Assembly (NCBI RefSeq): GCF_022601735.1
Contig: NZ_JAKUMM010000002.1
Span: 248,001-312,000 of the forward strand
Source of the DNA: Atopomonas sediminilitoris
GTDB lineage: Bacteria > Pseudomonadota > Gammaproteobacteria > Pseudomonadales > Pseudomonadaceae
DNA length: 64,000 nt
Direction of reading: 5' to 3'
A model generated the notes under the pieces. It had not been told where the DNA came from, did no database searches, and saw only the letters and a list, made by a program, of their open reading frames with translations. Positions 52,105 through 62,531 of the stretch are shown here, piece by piece (position 1 is the first letter of the stretch; each line of letters opens with the position of its first letter). Position numbers and translations under genes: made by a program.

Positions 52105-55100
52105 AAAGCATGCGTTGGTTGTGCCTTGGTTTAGCCTTTGTGGCGGCGCCGACGTGGGCTGATTTGGGCAGTTGTGCGGCTAACTTTCCTGATGGCTTGC
52201 AGAGCTGGTTTAGCGGTAACGGTAATAGCGGCGGCAAGATAGATTTTGGTTACAACGCCCAGCTGCTGGGCAGCCCAGATAATCGTCTGCCGGCTAAAAG
52301 TATTAGCAAGAACAACGGCTCGTCGTTGCGTACCTGTAACACGGCAGATTGCGCGCTGTATTCGCCGTTGCAGGCTGCGCCCGTACAAGACGCCGGAGCA
52401 TTTCCAGACACTAGCGGCTATAGCAGTGATGTGTCGGTTGGTGCTAATGCCTCAAGCAGTCTGGCCGGTAACGGCACTAATCAGTACCGCAACATTACGC
52501 TGGGTAGCCAAGCCAGTCTGACGATCAACAGCAGCGGCCAGAGCTTCTATATCGACCGTTTAGACCTAGGGTACCGGGCTACGCTCACGCTCGCCCCCGG
52601 TGACTACTGGGTGCGCAACTTAAGCATGGGCTCTGAGAGTTCAATTGCCGTGAGCGGTAATGGCCAGGCTCGTTTGCTGGTTAGGGATGACTTGTTCGTT
52701 GGCTTCCAAACTCGGTTGAACTCCCCTGCAAACAACAGTGCCGGCGATGCTGATAAGTTGTTTTTATACGGCTATGGCTTGATCAGCTTAGGCTCGCAAA
52801 GCACCACCAGCGGCTATATCTACAGTGCTAAAGATAATGGTGCTAATGATTCCGTCCGGCTGGAAAGCCCGTCTTATGTGTTCGGCGCTGTAGCTGGTCG
52901 CAATATTTCCCTTAACTCAAACGCTAAAGTGACCTACATCGCCCCCGGCGATGCCTGTAGTGCGCCGTTGGTGCCGGTGCTCAGTTGGTCTATGAATGAG
53001 GCCGTGTGGACGGGCAATGGCGCCGAAGTGCTCGATGACTCGCCTAACGCCCTGCACGGCACTGTGTTTCGTCAACCAACCAATAGCGACCTTGATCCGG
53101 CGTTGCCGATCATCGCGGGTGAAGGCACCTGCGGTTACGGCGTGTTTGATACCAGCAAGAGTCAATACATCCAGCACCCGCATGACAATCGCCTGAGCAT
53201 GGACGACAACTTCACGCTTTCGGTGTGGGTTAAACCTGCGAGCTGGCCGCGCAGTGGTTTGATGACCATTGCCAGTAAGGATGAGAACTACGAGTTTCAC
53301 TTAAAGCCCAATGGCCGCGTGAACTGGTGGTGGCAAACCACGGGGCCCAACGCCACGCGCCAATTCGACAGTACTGCGAGCGTGCCCGTAGGGCAGTGGA
53401 CGCACATCGTATTGCGTTATGCCCCCAGCGATCAGCGCATCTATATCAACGGCGTATTGGCCGGACAACGGAACTACAGCGGCACGCCGCGCAGCAACAC
53501 CGACCCCTTCCAAATCGGCAACGACCAAGGTTTCGGTGGCCGCTATTTCAACGGACAGGTTGACGAGGTACGGATCTTCGATCGCCCGCTGTCGGACGCA
53601 CAGATTCAAGCGCTAATGACCGAGCGTAAAACCTGCCCGCTGCGCCTGACCTGTTTTAACGACAGTTTTGATCGCAGTGGCCCCGGCGCTGATTGGGCGC
53701 TTTCGCGCTCGTCCGGTAATTTCACCCCAAGCCTGATCACTAATCGCCTGCGCCTTACCGAGGCGCAAGGTAATCAAGCCACCCTGGCGACCTTGCAGCG
53801 TATTTTTCCGGCTGACGGCAACTACTTAGAAGTCGAGTTCGATTACTTGGCGTATGCCGGCTCTAACAATGCATTAGGTGCAGATGGTGTGGCAGTGATC
53901 TTCTCGGATCAAAGCATCACACCGCAGGCCGGTAGCTACGGTGGTTCGCTGGGCTATGCGCAGCGTGGTACGACTATTCGCGGCTTCGCCGGCGGTTGGC
54001 TGGGGATGGGCGTGGATGAGTACGGCAACTTCTCCAACCCGAGCGAGGGGCGCCAAGGCGGTCCTGGCCTGCGTCGTGACTCGGTGGCGATTCGTGGTTC
54101 AGGCAGTAATTACACGGGTTATCGTTATTTGGCGGGCACCCAGTCGCTCAACCCAGGCGTAGATATCGGCGGTACCACGCCGGGGCCGGGGCATCGCTAT
54201 AAGTTGGTGATGGATGGTCGCGAGGCGGGCAAGGTTTACCTGCGCGTAGACCGTGATACCGGCGGTGGTTTCCAAAATTTGATTGCCAACTTTGATGCGC
54301 GCGCCGATGCCAATCAGGCGGCCTTGCCGGCTAATTTTTCGTTGTCGTTTACCGGCTCAACCGGCGGCTCGCGCAATATTCATGAGCTGGACAATCTGCA
54401 GGTGTGCTCGCGTTTCGGCATCACCGCGCCGGTGCTGATCGATCACATTCGCTTGGAGCATGACGGTAGCGGCCTGACCTGTTCGCCAGAAACTGTCACG
54501 GTTAAAGCCTGCCGTGACAGCGCCTGCACGCAGTTGTACACCGACGCTGCGACCGTCACCTTAGCCGGTAGCGGCTGGACGCCCAATCCGGTGACCTTAG
54601 TCAACGGGCAAGCCAGCGTTGCGCTGCGCAACACCAGCGCCGGTAACCGCGCGATTGCCGTGTCGGCGTCGACGCCCAGCGCTAATAATGCGGCACAGTG
54701 CCGCAACCTCAGTGCGGGCACGGATAGCTGCGATATCGCGTTTGCCGACAGCGGTTTTATCTTTGATGTGCCGACGCAGATTTCTGGCAAGCCATCGAGC
54801 AACGTACTGATCAGCGCGGTGAAAAAAGACGATGCCAGCCAAGCCTGCGTGCCGGCGTTTGCCAATGTCAGCAAGGCCATCGGGTTCTGGTTCGATTACA
54901 GCAACCCCAGCACGGGCACCCTGGCGTTGTCGCTCAACGGCACCACGCTGGGCAGCAATGCCGCCAGCCCTACGGCGGTAAACCTGAGTTTTGATGGCAA
55001 CGCGCAAGCGCCCTTAAGCGTGACCTACCCCGATGCCGGGCAGCTGACCTTAAACGCGCGCTTTACCGAGTCCGTGTCGGGGCAGCCCGATTTGCTGATG

Positions 55101-56420
55101 CAAGGTAACGACAGTTTTGTGGTCAAACCTTTTGGCTTGTATGTGGCTACCGATACCGTGAGCACCTGCACCGCCGACATTAATTGCCCGCTTTACCCCG
55201 GCAATGTGCGGGCGGGCGATCCCTTTAGCTTGCGCGTCACGCCCGTCGCGTGGACCGGCTCTGATAGCGACGCTGACCTCAGCGATAACCCGGCTACCCC
55301 CAATTACCAGCAAACTGGTTTGCAGCTGAGCAGTGCCGTGCTGGCGCCCGTCGGTGGCGATGCTGGTGCATTGGCGCCGGTGAGCTTTGACCATGCCTTA
55401 GGCGGTGCGAATAACCACAGCACCACGCAGGCCGAAGTCGGCGTGTTCCAGATTACTGTGACGCCGCCTGCCAATGGCTATTTGGGCGAGACAGTGCCAG
55501 CGGGTATCAGTGGGCCGGTAGGGCGCTTTATTCCGGCAGATTTGCAGCTCAGTGCTGCGGCCACGCTGACCAACAGCTGCGGCACCTTCAGCTATCAAGC
55601 GCAACGTATTAACTATCAGAATGAGCCGCAGTTGGGCGTCACGGCGGTTAACCGCAGTGGTATCGCCACCAGCAACTATGACCGTCCGAGCTTTTGGCGT
55701 TTGCCCAACCCCGCGCTGGGGGTTAACTCTATCATCGGCGGGCGCGCCGGCCTGAATACGCGCCTGAGCCTAGATGGCACGCAAAGCGTGGCGGTAACGG
55801 GCGCGGACAATGGCGACGCCCAGCGCAGCTACACCTATCAGGGCCAAGGCCTGATTTACGCCAAAGCAGCGGTGCCGACGGCGGAAGACTTGCCGGTGGC
55901 CATTGAGGCCGAGTTGGATTTCAGCGCCGCCAGCCTGACGGATCTGGACGGTGCGTGTTACGGCGGCGCAACCTGTGTCGGCTTTAAACAAAGCTTTGCC
56001 GGTAGCGAACTGCGCTTAGGTCGCGCCAGCGTGGGCAATGCCCATGGCTCGGAGCTGCAGCCGCTGAGTCTGCCGATCACCTTGCAAACCTGGCAAGGCG
56101 CTGGGGTATTCCAGCTAGAGAGCGCAGACACCTGCACAGTGTTGAATGCAAGCCATGTCAGCCTAACGAATTACACCGGTAACTTAACCAGTGCGGCCAC
56201 CAGCGTCACCGTGAGTGGTCCAACAGCAGGCTTGGGGGCGGTTAATTTATCCGCGCCGGGTGCCGGCAAGGATGGCAGCGCAACGGTGATGTTGGATGCA
56301 CCGGATTACCTGAACTTTGACTGGTTCGGCACTGGGTTGGTCGATCCGCAAGGGCAGGCGACGTTTGGCATCTTTGGTGGCCAGCAGCCGATCATTTATC
56401 GCCGCGAAACCTATCGTTAG
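52101..56420 (+). CDS. mshQ: MSHA pilus protein MshQ with LamG-like and L-type-lectin-like domains
   Basis: The 1439-residue secreted protein has a signal peptide (MRWLCLGLAFVAAPTWA). Residues about 290-510 are a LamG/concanavalin-like domain (FTLSVWVKPASW, WTHIVLRYAPSDQRIYINGV, GQVDEVRIFDRPLSDAQI). Residues about 515-770 resemble a bacterial L-type lectin (ADGVAVIFSDQS, GFAGGWLGMGVDEYGNF, HRYKLVMDG). The rest matches the DUF6701 C-terminal region of MshQ (FGLYV, RFIPADLQLSA, WGTG-like WFGTGLVDPQGQATFGIFGG and ending PIIYRRETYR). It ends the operon and is probably the surface or tip component that contacts the substrate. Confidence 0.9.
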   Translation: MKSMRWLCLGLAFVAAPTWADLGSCAANFPDGLQSWFSGNGNSGGKIDFGYNAQLLGSPDNRLPAKSISKNNGSSLRTCNTADCALYSPLQAAPVQDAGAFPDTSGYSSDVSVGANASSSLAGNGTNQYRNITLGSQASLTINSSGQSFYIDRLDLGYRATLTLAPGDYWVRNLSMGSESSIAVSGNGQARLLVRDDLFVGFQTRLNSPANNSAGDADKLFLYGYGLISLGSQSTTSGYIYSAKDNGANDSVRLESPSYVFGAVAGRNISLNSNAKVTYIAPGDACSAPLVPVLSWSMNEAVWTGNGAEVLDDSPNALHGTVFRQPTNSDLDPALPIIAGEGTCGYGVFDTSKSQYIQHPHDNRLSMDDNFTLSVWVKPASWPRSGLMTIASKDENYEFHLKPNGRVNWWWQTTGPNATRQFDSTASVPVGQWTHIVLRYAPSDQRIYINGVLAGQRNYSGTPRSNTDPFQIGNDQGFGGRYFNGQVDEVRIFDRPLSDAQIQALMTERKTCPLRLTCFNDSFDRSGPGADWALSRSSGNFTPSLITNRLRLTEAQGNQATLATLQRIFPADGNYLEVEFDYLAYAGSNNALGADGVAVIFSDQSITPQAGSYGGSLGYAQRGTTIRGFAGGWLGMGVDEYGNFSNPSEGRQGGPGLRRDSVAIRGSGSNYTGYRYLAGTQSLNPGVDIGGTTPGPGHRYKLVMDGREAGKVYLRVDRDTGGGFQNLIANFDARADANQAALPANFSLSFTGSTGGSRNIHELDNLQVCSRFGITAPVLIDHIRLEHDGSGLTCSPETVTVKACRDSACTQLYTDAATVTLAGSGWTPNPVTLVNGQASVALRNTSAGNRAIAVSASTPSANNAAQCRNLSAGTDSCDIAFADSGFIFDVPTQISGKPSSNVLISAVKKDDASQACVPAFANVSKAIGFWFDYSNPSTGTLALSLNGTTLGSNAASPTAVNLSFDGNAQAPLSVTYPDAGQLTLNARFTESVSGQPDLLMQGNDSFVVKPFGLYVATDTVSTCTADINCPLYPGNVRAGDPFSLRVTPVAWTGSDSDADLSDNPATPNYQQTGLQLSSAVLAPVGGDAGALAPVSFDHALGGANNHSTTQAEVGVFQITVTPPANGYLGETVPAGISGPVGRFIPADLQLSAAATLTNSCGTFSYQAQRINYQNEPQLGVTAVNRSGIATSNYDRPSFWRLPNPALGVNSIIGGRAGLNTRLSLDGTQSVAVTGADNGDAQRSYTYQGQGLIYAKAAVPTAEDLPVAIEAELDFSAASLTDLDGACYGGATCVGFKQSFAGSELRLGRASVGNAHGSELQPLSLPITLQTWQGAGVFQLESADTCTVLNASHVSLTNYTGNLTSAATSVTVSGPTAGLGAVNLSAPGAGKDGSATVMLDAPDYLNFDWFGTGLVDPQGQATFGIFGGQQPIIYRRETYR

Positions 56421-56460
56421 TGCGAGGCTCTGAGCCGATAGCGGTGTACTGAGCGTCTTA

Positions 56461-56497
56461 ATAGGCGTTGCCTATCAGAATCATTGGTTGATTTGAT
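56461..56497 (+). promoter_or_regulatory. OxyR-type operator before ahpC
   Basis: ATAG, CTAT, ATTG and TGAT occur with exactly 7 bp between each, matching the four-part OxyR consensus (ATAG-N7-CTAT-N7-ATAG-N7-CTAT), the first two elements perfectly. It lies about 70 bp before the ahpC ATG, where OxyR activates transcription under peroxide stress. Confidence 0.7.
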
Positions 56498-56565
56498 TTA
56501 ACGTATCGCTCGAGCTTGCGTAACCTCTCCTCATCGAAACCAACCCCACGATTGAGGAGTTACTC

Positions 56566-57129
56566 ATGAACCTGATCAACACCCAAGTACAGCCGTTCAA
56601 GGTCAATGCTTTCCACAACGGCCAGTTCATCGAAGTTACCGAAGAAAGCCTTAAGGGCAAGTGGTCTGTGCTGATCTTCATGCCGGCGGCTTTCACCTTT
56701 AACTGCCCGACTGAAATCGAAGACGCGGCCAATAACTACGCCGAGTTCCAGAAGGCTGGCGCTGAGGTGTACATCGTCACCACCGACACGCATTTCTCGC
56801 ACAAGGTATGGCACGAGACTTCACCAGCCGTTGGCAAGGCGCAGTTCCCGCTGATCGGCGACCCGACTCACCAGCTGACCAACGCGTTTGGCGTGCACAT
56901 CGCTGAAGAAGGTCTGGCGCTGCGCGGCACCTTCGTGATCAACCCCGAAGGCACCATCAAGACCGTAGAGATTCACTCCAACGAGATCGCTCGTGACGTG
57001 GGTGAAACCCTGCGCAAGCTCAAGGCCGCTCAGTACACCGCTGCGCATCCGGGCGAAGTGTGCCCAGCCAAGTGGAAAGAGGGTGAAAAGACCCTGGCTC
57101 CGTCGCTGGACCTGGTCGGCAAGATCTAA
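56566..57129 (+). CDS. ahpC: Alkyl hydroperoxide reductase subunit C
   Basis: The 187-residue peroxiredoxin has the peroxidatic Cys47 in FTFNCPTEIED and the resolving Cys166 in HPGEVCPAKW. The N-terminus MNLINTQVQPFKV is typical. It reduces peroxides and is recycled by AhpF. GAGGAGTTACTC precedes the ATG. Confidence 0.97.
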   Translation: MNLINTQVQPFKVNAFHNGQFIEVTEESLKGKWSVLIFMPAAFTFNCPTEIEDAANNYAEFQKAGAEVYIVTTDTHFSHKVWHETSPAVGKAQFPLIGDPTHQLTNAFGVHIAEEGLALRGTFVINPEGTIKTVEIHSNEIARDVGETLRKLKAAQYTAAHPGEVCPAKWKEGEKTLAPSLDLVGKI

Positions 57130-57164
57130 AAATGGTTGTAGAGCTGCTGCGCTAGGTATTGCGG

Positions 57165-57235
57165 CGTTGAAATCAGGCTCGGGCTGCTCATTTACAGCTC
57201 GTAAACTCCGCGCCCTCGCCTGATTTCGTCTTGCA
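57165..57235. repeat. Imperfect inverted repeat between ahpC and ahpF
   Basis: GAAATCAGGCTCGGG and CCCTCGCCTGATTTCG form the arms, with CATTTACAGCTCGTAAACT in the loop. I recall similar sequences repeated in many Pseudomonas intergenic regions. It may be a repetitive element or an mRNA-processing hairpin that alters the AhpC:AhpF ratio. Confidence 0.5.
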
Positions 57236-57307
57236 CTACCGTCGCTCGCGACGCTCTTCAATCCATTTTTCGCCTGCCAGAGCATAACCAGTTCTGTAGG
57301 CGCCCGA

Positions 57308-57338
57308 ACGCCCGGGCGTGATCCGCCCGGGCGTTTTT
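57308..57338 (+). terminator. Strong hairpin terminator between ahpC and ahpF
   Basis: The perfect stem ACGCCCGGGCG and CGCCCGGGCGT is followed by TTTTT. It should reduce or block read-through from ahpC, allowing more AhpC than AhpF. Confidence 0.85.
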
Positions 57339-57372
57339 CATCCAAAATTTGCTACTCGCGTGAGGATTCCCG

Positions 57373-58923
57373 ATGTTAGACGCCAACCTGAAAACCCAAT
57401 TGCAGGGCTACCTGACCAAGGTGACTCAGCCGTTCGCGATTGTTGCCTCGCTGGATGACAGCGCGAAATCGCAAGAACTGCTGGGCCTGCTCAACGACAT
57501 CGAAGCCCTGAGTGACAAAATCACCCTGCGCACCGATGGCGCCGACAGCCGCACACCGTCGTTCGCCTTAATCCGCGACGACGCCAACATCAGCTTGCGC
57601 TTTGCCGGCATCCCTATGGGCCACGAGTTCACCTCGCTGGTGCTGGCGCTGCTGCAAGTCGGTGGCCACCCTTCCAAACTCAGCGTCGAGGTGATCGAAC
57701 AGATCCGCGCGGTGGAAGGGGAATTCAACTTCGAAACCTATTTTTCGCTGTCCTGCCAGAACTGCCCCGACGTGGTGCAAGCGCTGAACCTGATGGCCGT
57801 GCTCAACCCCAACATCCGTCACGTGGCCATCGATGGCGCGCTGTTTCAGGATGAGGTCGAATCCCGCCAAGTCATGTCGGTACCGAGCATCTACTTAAAC
57901 GGCGAGTTGTTTACGCAAGGCCGCATGGGCGTGGAAGAAATCCTTGCCAAAATCGATACCGGCGCGGCGGCGCGCGATGCGGCCAAGCTGAATGAGAAAG
58001 AGCCTTTCGATGTGCTGGTGATCGGCGGTGGCCCCGCGGGTGCGGCGGCGGCGATTTATGCCGCACGTAAAGGCATCCGCACCGGCGTAGCGGCAGAGCG
58101 CTTTGGTGGACAAGTACTCGACACCATGGCGATCGAGAACTTTATTTCGGTGGCAGAAACCGAAGGCCCGAAACTGGCCCGCGCGCTGGAAGAACACGTT
58201 AAACAGTACGAAGTGGATCTGATGAACCTGCAGCGCGCGGCTAAGTTGTTGCCGGCGGCCGAAGGCGGTTTGCACGAGGTGCAGTTCGAGAGCGGCGCGG
58301 CGCTCAAAGCCAAGACGGTGATCATTTCCACCGGCGCCCGCTGGCGCGAAATGAACGTGCCGGGCGAGCAGCAATACCGTGGCAAAGGCGTGGCCTACTG
58401 CCCGCACTGCGACGGCCCGCTGTTCAAAGGCAAGCCGGTGGCGGTGATCGGCGGCGGTAACTCCGGCGTTGAGGCGGCGATCGACTTGGCCGGTATCGTC
58501 AGCCACGTCACCTTGATCGAGTTCGATGACAAGTTGCGTGCCGATGCCGTGCTGCAAACCAAGCTGGCCAGCCTGCCGAATGTCACCGTGATCAAGAGCG
58601 CGCTGACCACCGAAGTGCAAGGTAATGGCCAGAAAGTCACCGGCTTGGTCTATCAAGACCGCGTAAGTGGCGAACACCATGAAGTGACGTTGGACGGCAT
58701 CTTCGTGCAGATCGGCCTGCTGCCCAACAGCGATTGGCTTAAAGGCACCGTCGAGTTGTCGCCGCGTGGCGAGATCATCACCGACAGCCGCGGTGCAACC
58801 AATATTCCCGGCGTGTTCGCTGCCGGTGATGTGACCACGGTGCCGTACAAGCAAATCGTGATTGCGGTGGGTGAGGGAGCCAAGGCGTCATTGGCCGCGT
58901 TCGATCACTTGATCCGCCAATAA
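57373..58923 (+). CDS. ahpF: Alkyl hydroperoxide reductase subunit F
   Basis: The 516-residue flavoprotein passes electrons from NADH to AhpC. The N-terminal double thioredoxin-like domain has the CxxC in [12 protein letters not shown]. The FAD motif is [22 protein letters not shown], the second redox centre is [13 protein letters not shown], the NADH motif is [19 protein letters not shown], and [17 protein letters not shown] closes the FAD site. The length is normal. The ATG follows GTGAGGA. Confidence 0.97.
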   Translation: MLDANLKTQLQGYLTKVTQPFAIVASLDDSAKSQELLGLLNDIEALSDKITLRTDGADSRTPSFALIRDDANISLRFAGIPMGHEFTSLVLALLQVGGHPSKLSVEVIEQIRAVEGEFNFETYFSLSCQNCPDVVQALNLMAVLNPNIRHVAIDGALFQDEVESRQVMSVPSIYLNGELFTQGRMGVEEILAKIDTGAAARDAAKLNEKEPFDVLVIGGGPAGAAAAIYAARKGIRTGVAAERFGGQVLDTMAIENFISVAETEGPKLARALEEHVKQYEVDLMNLQRAAKLLPAAEGGLHEVQFESGAALKAKTVIISTGARWREMNVPGEQQYRGKGVAYCPHCDGPLFKGKPVAVIGGGNSGVEAAIDLAGIVSHVTLIEFDDKLRADAVLQTKLASLPNVTVIKSALTTEVQGNGQKVTGLVYQDRVSGEHHEVTLDGIFVQIGLLPNSDWLKGTVELSPRGEIITDSRGATNIPGVFAAGDVTTVPYKQIVIAVGEGAKASLAAFDHLIRQ

Positions 58924-58967
58924 GGTGTTTACAGGGTTCGCCGCCGCATCGGCGGGCCTGTAGCCTG

Positions 58968-59000
58968 AAACCGCCAGCCCATCGGCTGGCGGTTTTTTTT
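58968..59000 (+). terminator. Rho-independent terminator after ahpF
   Basis: The stem AACCGCCAGCC-CATC-GGCTGGCGGTT is followed by eight T residues. Confidence 0.88.
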
Positions 59001-59005
59001 GCCAG

Positions 59006-59767
59006 CTAGTTTTTCAAGCGATAACCGCTTTTAAACATCCAGCTGACGACGCCCAAGCAGGCGAGCAGAAAAACCACGGTCATGCCAAAACTAAGCCACA
59101 CGTTGACATCGGCCACGCCGTAAAACGTCCAACGGAAGGCGCTAATTAAGTACACCACGGGGTTAAACAGGGTGATGGTCTGCCACACCTCCGGCAGCAT
59201 GCTGATGGAATAAAAGCTGCCGCCTAAGAAGGTCAGTGGGGTGACGATCAGCGCGGGGACCACTTGCAGCTTCTCCCAGCCGTCGGCCCAGATACCGATG
59301 ATGAAACCGAACAGGCTAAAGGTGAACGCGGTGAGCACCAGATAGATCAGCATCCACACCGGATGGGCGATCTCAAAGTCGACAAATAAGCCGGCGGTAA
59401 GCAGGATCACCAGCCCCAAAATGACCGACTTAGTCGCGGCCGCGCCGACGTAGCCAATCACGATCTCGAGCGGTGAGATCGGTGCCGACAGCACCTCATA
59501 GATGGTGCCGGCGTAGCGCGGCATGTAAATGCCGAAGGAGGCGTTGGAGATGCTCTCGGTCAGCAACGCCAGCATGATCAGCCCCGGCACGATAAAGGCG
59601 CCATAACTCACGCCATGCACTTGGTTCATGCTGGCGCCAATCGCGGCGCCAAACACCACAAAGTACAACGAGGTGCTGATCACCGGCGTGGCGATGCTTT
59701 GCAGCAGCGTGCGCCAGGTGCGGGCCAGCTCAAACAGATAGATAGCGCGCACGGCGTAGAGGTTCAT
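59006..59767 (-). CDS. ABC-2 type transporter permease
   Basis: The 253-residue membrane protein has six hydrophobic segments and the ABC-2 signature around [25 protein letters not shown] [13 protein letters not shown] and [15 protein letters not shown], followed by [16 protein letters not shown]. It forms an exporter with the ATPase gene upstream, which it overlaps by 4 bp. Relatives (YadH type) have no settled substrate. Confidence 0.92.
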   Translation of the reverse strand: MNLYAVRAIYLFELARTWRTLLQSIATPVISTSLYFVVFGAAIGASMNQVHGVSYGAFIVPGLIMLALLTESISNASFGIYMPRYAGTIYEVLSAPISPLEIVIGYVGAAATKSVILGLVILLTAGLFVDFEIAHPVWMLIYLVLTAFTFSLFGFIIGIWADGWEKLQVVPALIVTPLTFLGGSFYSISMLPEVWQTITLFNPVVYLISAFRWTFYGVADVNVWLSFGMTVVFLLACLGVVSWMFKSGYRLKN

Positions 59768-60690
59768 ACCCCCTCCTTGAGCAGGTTGACGAAAATCTCT
59801 TCGAGCGAGCTTTCTTTGGATTTCAAATCGCGCAGTTCAAGCCCTGCGGCGGAGATGGCAGCCAGCAAGCGTGGAATGCCGGTGTCGTCGTGTTGGCTGT
59901 CAAAGCCGTAGCGCAGGCCGTGGCCGCTTTCAATCAGTTCCAGTTTAAAGTCGGCGAGGCTGGCAGGCAGACTGGTCAGCGGTTCTTTTAAATGCAGGAT
60001 CAGCTCTTTGCGGCCTAAGCGGCGCATGAGCACGTCTTTGTCTTCGACCAGAATCAGCTCGCCCTTGCGGATGACCCCGATGCGGTCGGCCATTTCTTCG
60101 GCTTCTTCGATGTAGTGGGTGGTCAGGATGATGGTCACGCCGCGCTCACGCAGGCGGCGCACCATGGCCCACATGTCGCGGCGCAGTTCGACGTCAACGC
60201 CGGCGGTGGGTTCGTCCAAAAACAGAATATTGGGCTCATGGGCGAGCGCTTTGGCAATCATCACGCGGCGCTTCATGCCGCCGGAAAGCTCGATGATTTT
60301 GGCGTCGCGCTTATCCCACAGCGACAGCTCTTTGAGCAGTTGTTCGAGATACGCCGCGTTGGGCGCTTTACCAAACAAGCCACGACTGAATTTGACCGTG
60401 GCCCAGACGGTTTCGAACACATCATTGACCAGCTCTTGCGGCACTAAACCAATCTGCCCGCGCGAGGCACGGTAGTCGCGCACGATGTCATGACCGGCCA
60501 CCAGCACTTGGCCGCCGCCCGGATTGACAATGCCGCAGACAATGCTGATCAGCGTGGTTTTGCCTGCGCCGTTGGGGCCGAGCAGCGCAAAAATTTCCCC
60601 CGGTTGAATCTCAAGATCCACCTGTTTGAGGGCGGGATGGCCGCTGGCATAGGTTTTACTAAGCGCCTTGATGGCGATGATGGCTGACAC
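59764..60690 (-). CDS. ABC transporter ATP-binding protein (partner of ABC-2 permease)
   Basis: The protein of about 308 residues has Walker [16 protein letters not shown], the signature [19 protein letters not shown], Walker [17 protein letters not shown] and switch [13 protein letters not shown]. The start is GTG at 60690 ([16 protein letters not shown]), with AAGGAG eight bases upstream on the minus strand; the ORF to 60726 has no ribosome site. It is the YadG type. Confidence 0.93.
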   Translation of the reverse strand: MSAIIAIKALSKTYASGHPALKQVDLEIQPGEIFALLGPNGAGKTTLISIVCGIVNPGGGQVLVAGHDIVRDYRASRGQIGLVPQELVNDVFETVWATVKFSRGLFGKAPNAAYLEQLLKELSLWDKRDAKIIELSGGMKRRVMIAKALAHEPNILFLDEPTAGVDVELRRDMWAMVRRLRERGVTIILTTHYIEEAEEMADRIGVIRKGELILVEDKDVLMRRLGRKELILHLKEPLTSLPASLADFKLELIESGHGLRYGFDSQHDDTGIPRLLAAISAAGLELRDLKSKESSLEEIFVNLLKEGV

Positions 60691-60905
60691 GCGTTGCTCC
60701 TTGGTTTGCGCTAACCCGCAGGTCAACGCGGGACTACCTTGGCAACGATCTTAGTGGCTGTGGCGCTGTTCGCCCAGCACGAGGAGGTGTTTGTCGCGCA
60801 CTGGGCGTGCGGCTGATCTAACCTTACAGCAGGCCGAACTCCCTGCAATGATGTTAACAGTGGGGCGACGGCCCTCATGCCGTTTATTCAACAGGAGCCT
60901 TGTGC

Positions 60906-62531
60906 ATGCAGGTGGCGCTACACCAGCAATCCCAGCGCAGTATTCAAGCCGGCATCGCACGTACCTTGATCACCACGGTGTTGGTGATGATGCCCGCGGC
61001 GACGGTGTTGCTGTGGCTCGGTGGCGAGACGGTGCGGGCCCAGCGTGCCTTGATCATGCTGGCGGTTGAACTGCCTATTTTGCTCTGGTGCCTGTACATG
61101 CTGCTGCGCCTTAAGCCGCGCGCCGCTTTGGTGGTGGCGTGGCTGAGTTTTTGGGGCGTATTAACATTGTTGTTGTTAACCGCAGGCACCTTAAATGCGG
61201 TGCCAATGCCAACCCTGCTGGCGCTGGCCGTAGCGGGCGCGCTGAGCGGTGAGCGCTTACTGGCGTGGTGCGCTTTTAGCTTGTCGGGCGCGAGCTTACT
61301 GCTGGTCGGGGTGCTGGAACACCAAGGTTTGTTGGCGCTGAATGTGCCGCCGAGCATTGCCGGCACGTTATTGGGCTGTCTGATTGCGCTGATGGTGCTG
61401 GCGCTGTTAGCGCGCAATATGAGTCAGCATGTGTTGGGCCTGTACCGTAATAGCGTGACCAGTGCGGCCCGCTTAAGCCAGCTATCACGACGGTTGGAGT
61501 TGGCATTGAAGGCCGGCGGTATGTGTTATTTCCGCCTTGAGCGCCGCTCGTTGCGGGTCAACTTAAGCCCGACGGCGCAGACGATGCTGGGGTGCTCTGT
61601 GCAGCACCTTGCGCTGGAAGATCTACCAGGCTTCAGCGCTGAGGCGCAAAACGCCTTGCGCACCCATGCCCAAGCGATGACCTGCACCGGCACCAGTGCG
61701 CCGTTCGAGCTGCAGTTGCAGTGGCCTGATAGGCACCTGTGGGCACGGATGTTCTTGATCCGTGAGCAAGGCAGCGATCAGCTGATTTGTGCGCTGCAGG
61801 ACATCAGCGCGGAAAAGCACATGGATGAAACCAAAAGCCAATTCGCAGCTATGGTGAGCCACGAGCTGCGTACGCCGCTGACTGCGTTGCTGGGCTCTAT
61901 TCGCTTGTTGGATGGGCTGTATCAGCAACAGCTGGATGAGCAAGGCCAACAAATACTCAACCTGTCCCTGCGTGGCGGTGAGCGCTTGGCTGGTCTGGTC
62001 AACGATATTCTCGACTTTGAGAAAATGCAGGCCGAACGCTTGGCGTTTGATTTAGTCGTGCATGATCTCATCGAGCAAGTGGCACAAAGCGTGGAAACAG
62101 TGCACAGCCTAGCGCAAGAAAAACGCCTCACTGTGCAGGTGGGTGGTGCCTCGCAAGCGCGGGCGCAGCTCGATGCTGGTCGCGCACAACAGGTGTTGCT
62201 AAACCTGCTGTCTAACGCGATTAAATTTAGCCCTGAGGGCGGCATCGTCACGGTGTCAATCAGCGCGCATCCACCGTTTTGGCGGGTAGCCGTCAGTGAT
62301 CAAGGCACTGGCGTGCCGGCGGATTTTCAAGACAAGCTGTTCCAGCCCTTTAGCCAAGCGCACAGCGATAACACGCGGGAAACCAAAAGCACAGGGCTTG
62401 GGCTGGCCATCAGTTTTGGCCTGATGCAACGCATGGGCGGTGCGCTGTGGTGCGAGAGTCCGCCGGACTCAGGGGCTACCTTCTATGCTGATTTTGTTGC
62501 AGCAGCGCAGAGCGAGGAGCACAGCGCGTGA
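60906..62531 (+). CDS. Membrane-bound sensor histidine kinase
   Basis: The 541-residue kinase has five or six N-terminal membrane helices (about residues 20-175), a PAS-like region (about 195-305) and the kinase core. The phospho-accepting histidine is in FAAMVSHELRTPLTALLGSI, the N box is LLNLLSNAIKFSPEGG, and the G boxes are VSDQGTGVPADF and TKSTGLGLAIS. No receiver domain is attached. ATG at 60906 has AGGAG eight bases upstream. Its stop overlaps the start of the next sensor gene (GTGA), so both are coupled. Confidence 0.92.
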   Translation: MQVALHQQSQRSIQAGIARTLITTVLVMMPAATVLLWLGGETVRAQRALIMLAVELPILLWCLYMLLRLKPRAALVVAWLSFWGVLTLLLLTAGTLNAVPMPTLLALAVAGALSGERLLAWCAFSLSGASLLLVGVLEHQGLLALNVPPSIAGTLLGCLIALMVLALLARNMSQHVLGLYRNSVTSAARLSQLSRRLELALKAGGMCYFRLERRSLRVNLSPTAQTMLGCSVQHLALEDLPGFSAEAQNALRTHAQAMTCTGTSAPFELQLQWPDRHLWARMFLIREQGSDQLICALQDISAEKHMDETKSQFAAMVSHELRTPLTALLGSIRLLDGLYQQQLDEQGQQILNLSLRGGERLAGLVNDILDFEKMQAERLAFDLVVHDLIEQVAQSVETVHSLAQEKRLTVQVGGASQARAQLDAGRAQQVLLNLLSNAIKFSPEGGIVTVSISAHPPFWRVAVSDQGTGVPADFQDKLFQPFSQAHSDNTRETKSTGLGLAISFGLMQRMGGALWCESPPDSGATFYADFVAAAQSEEHSA

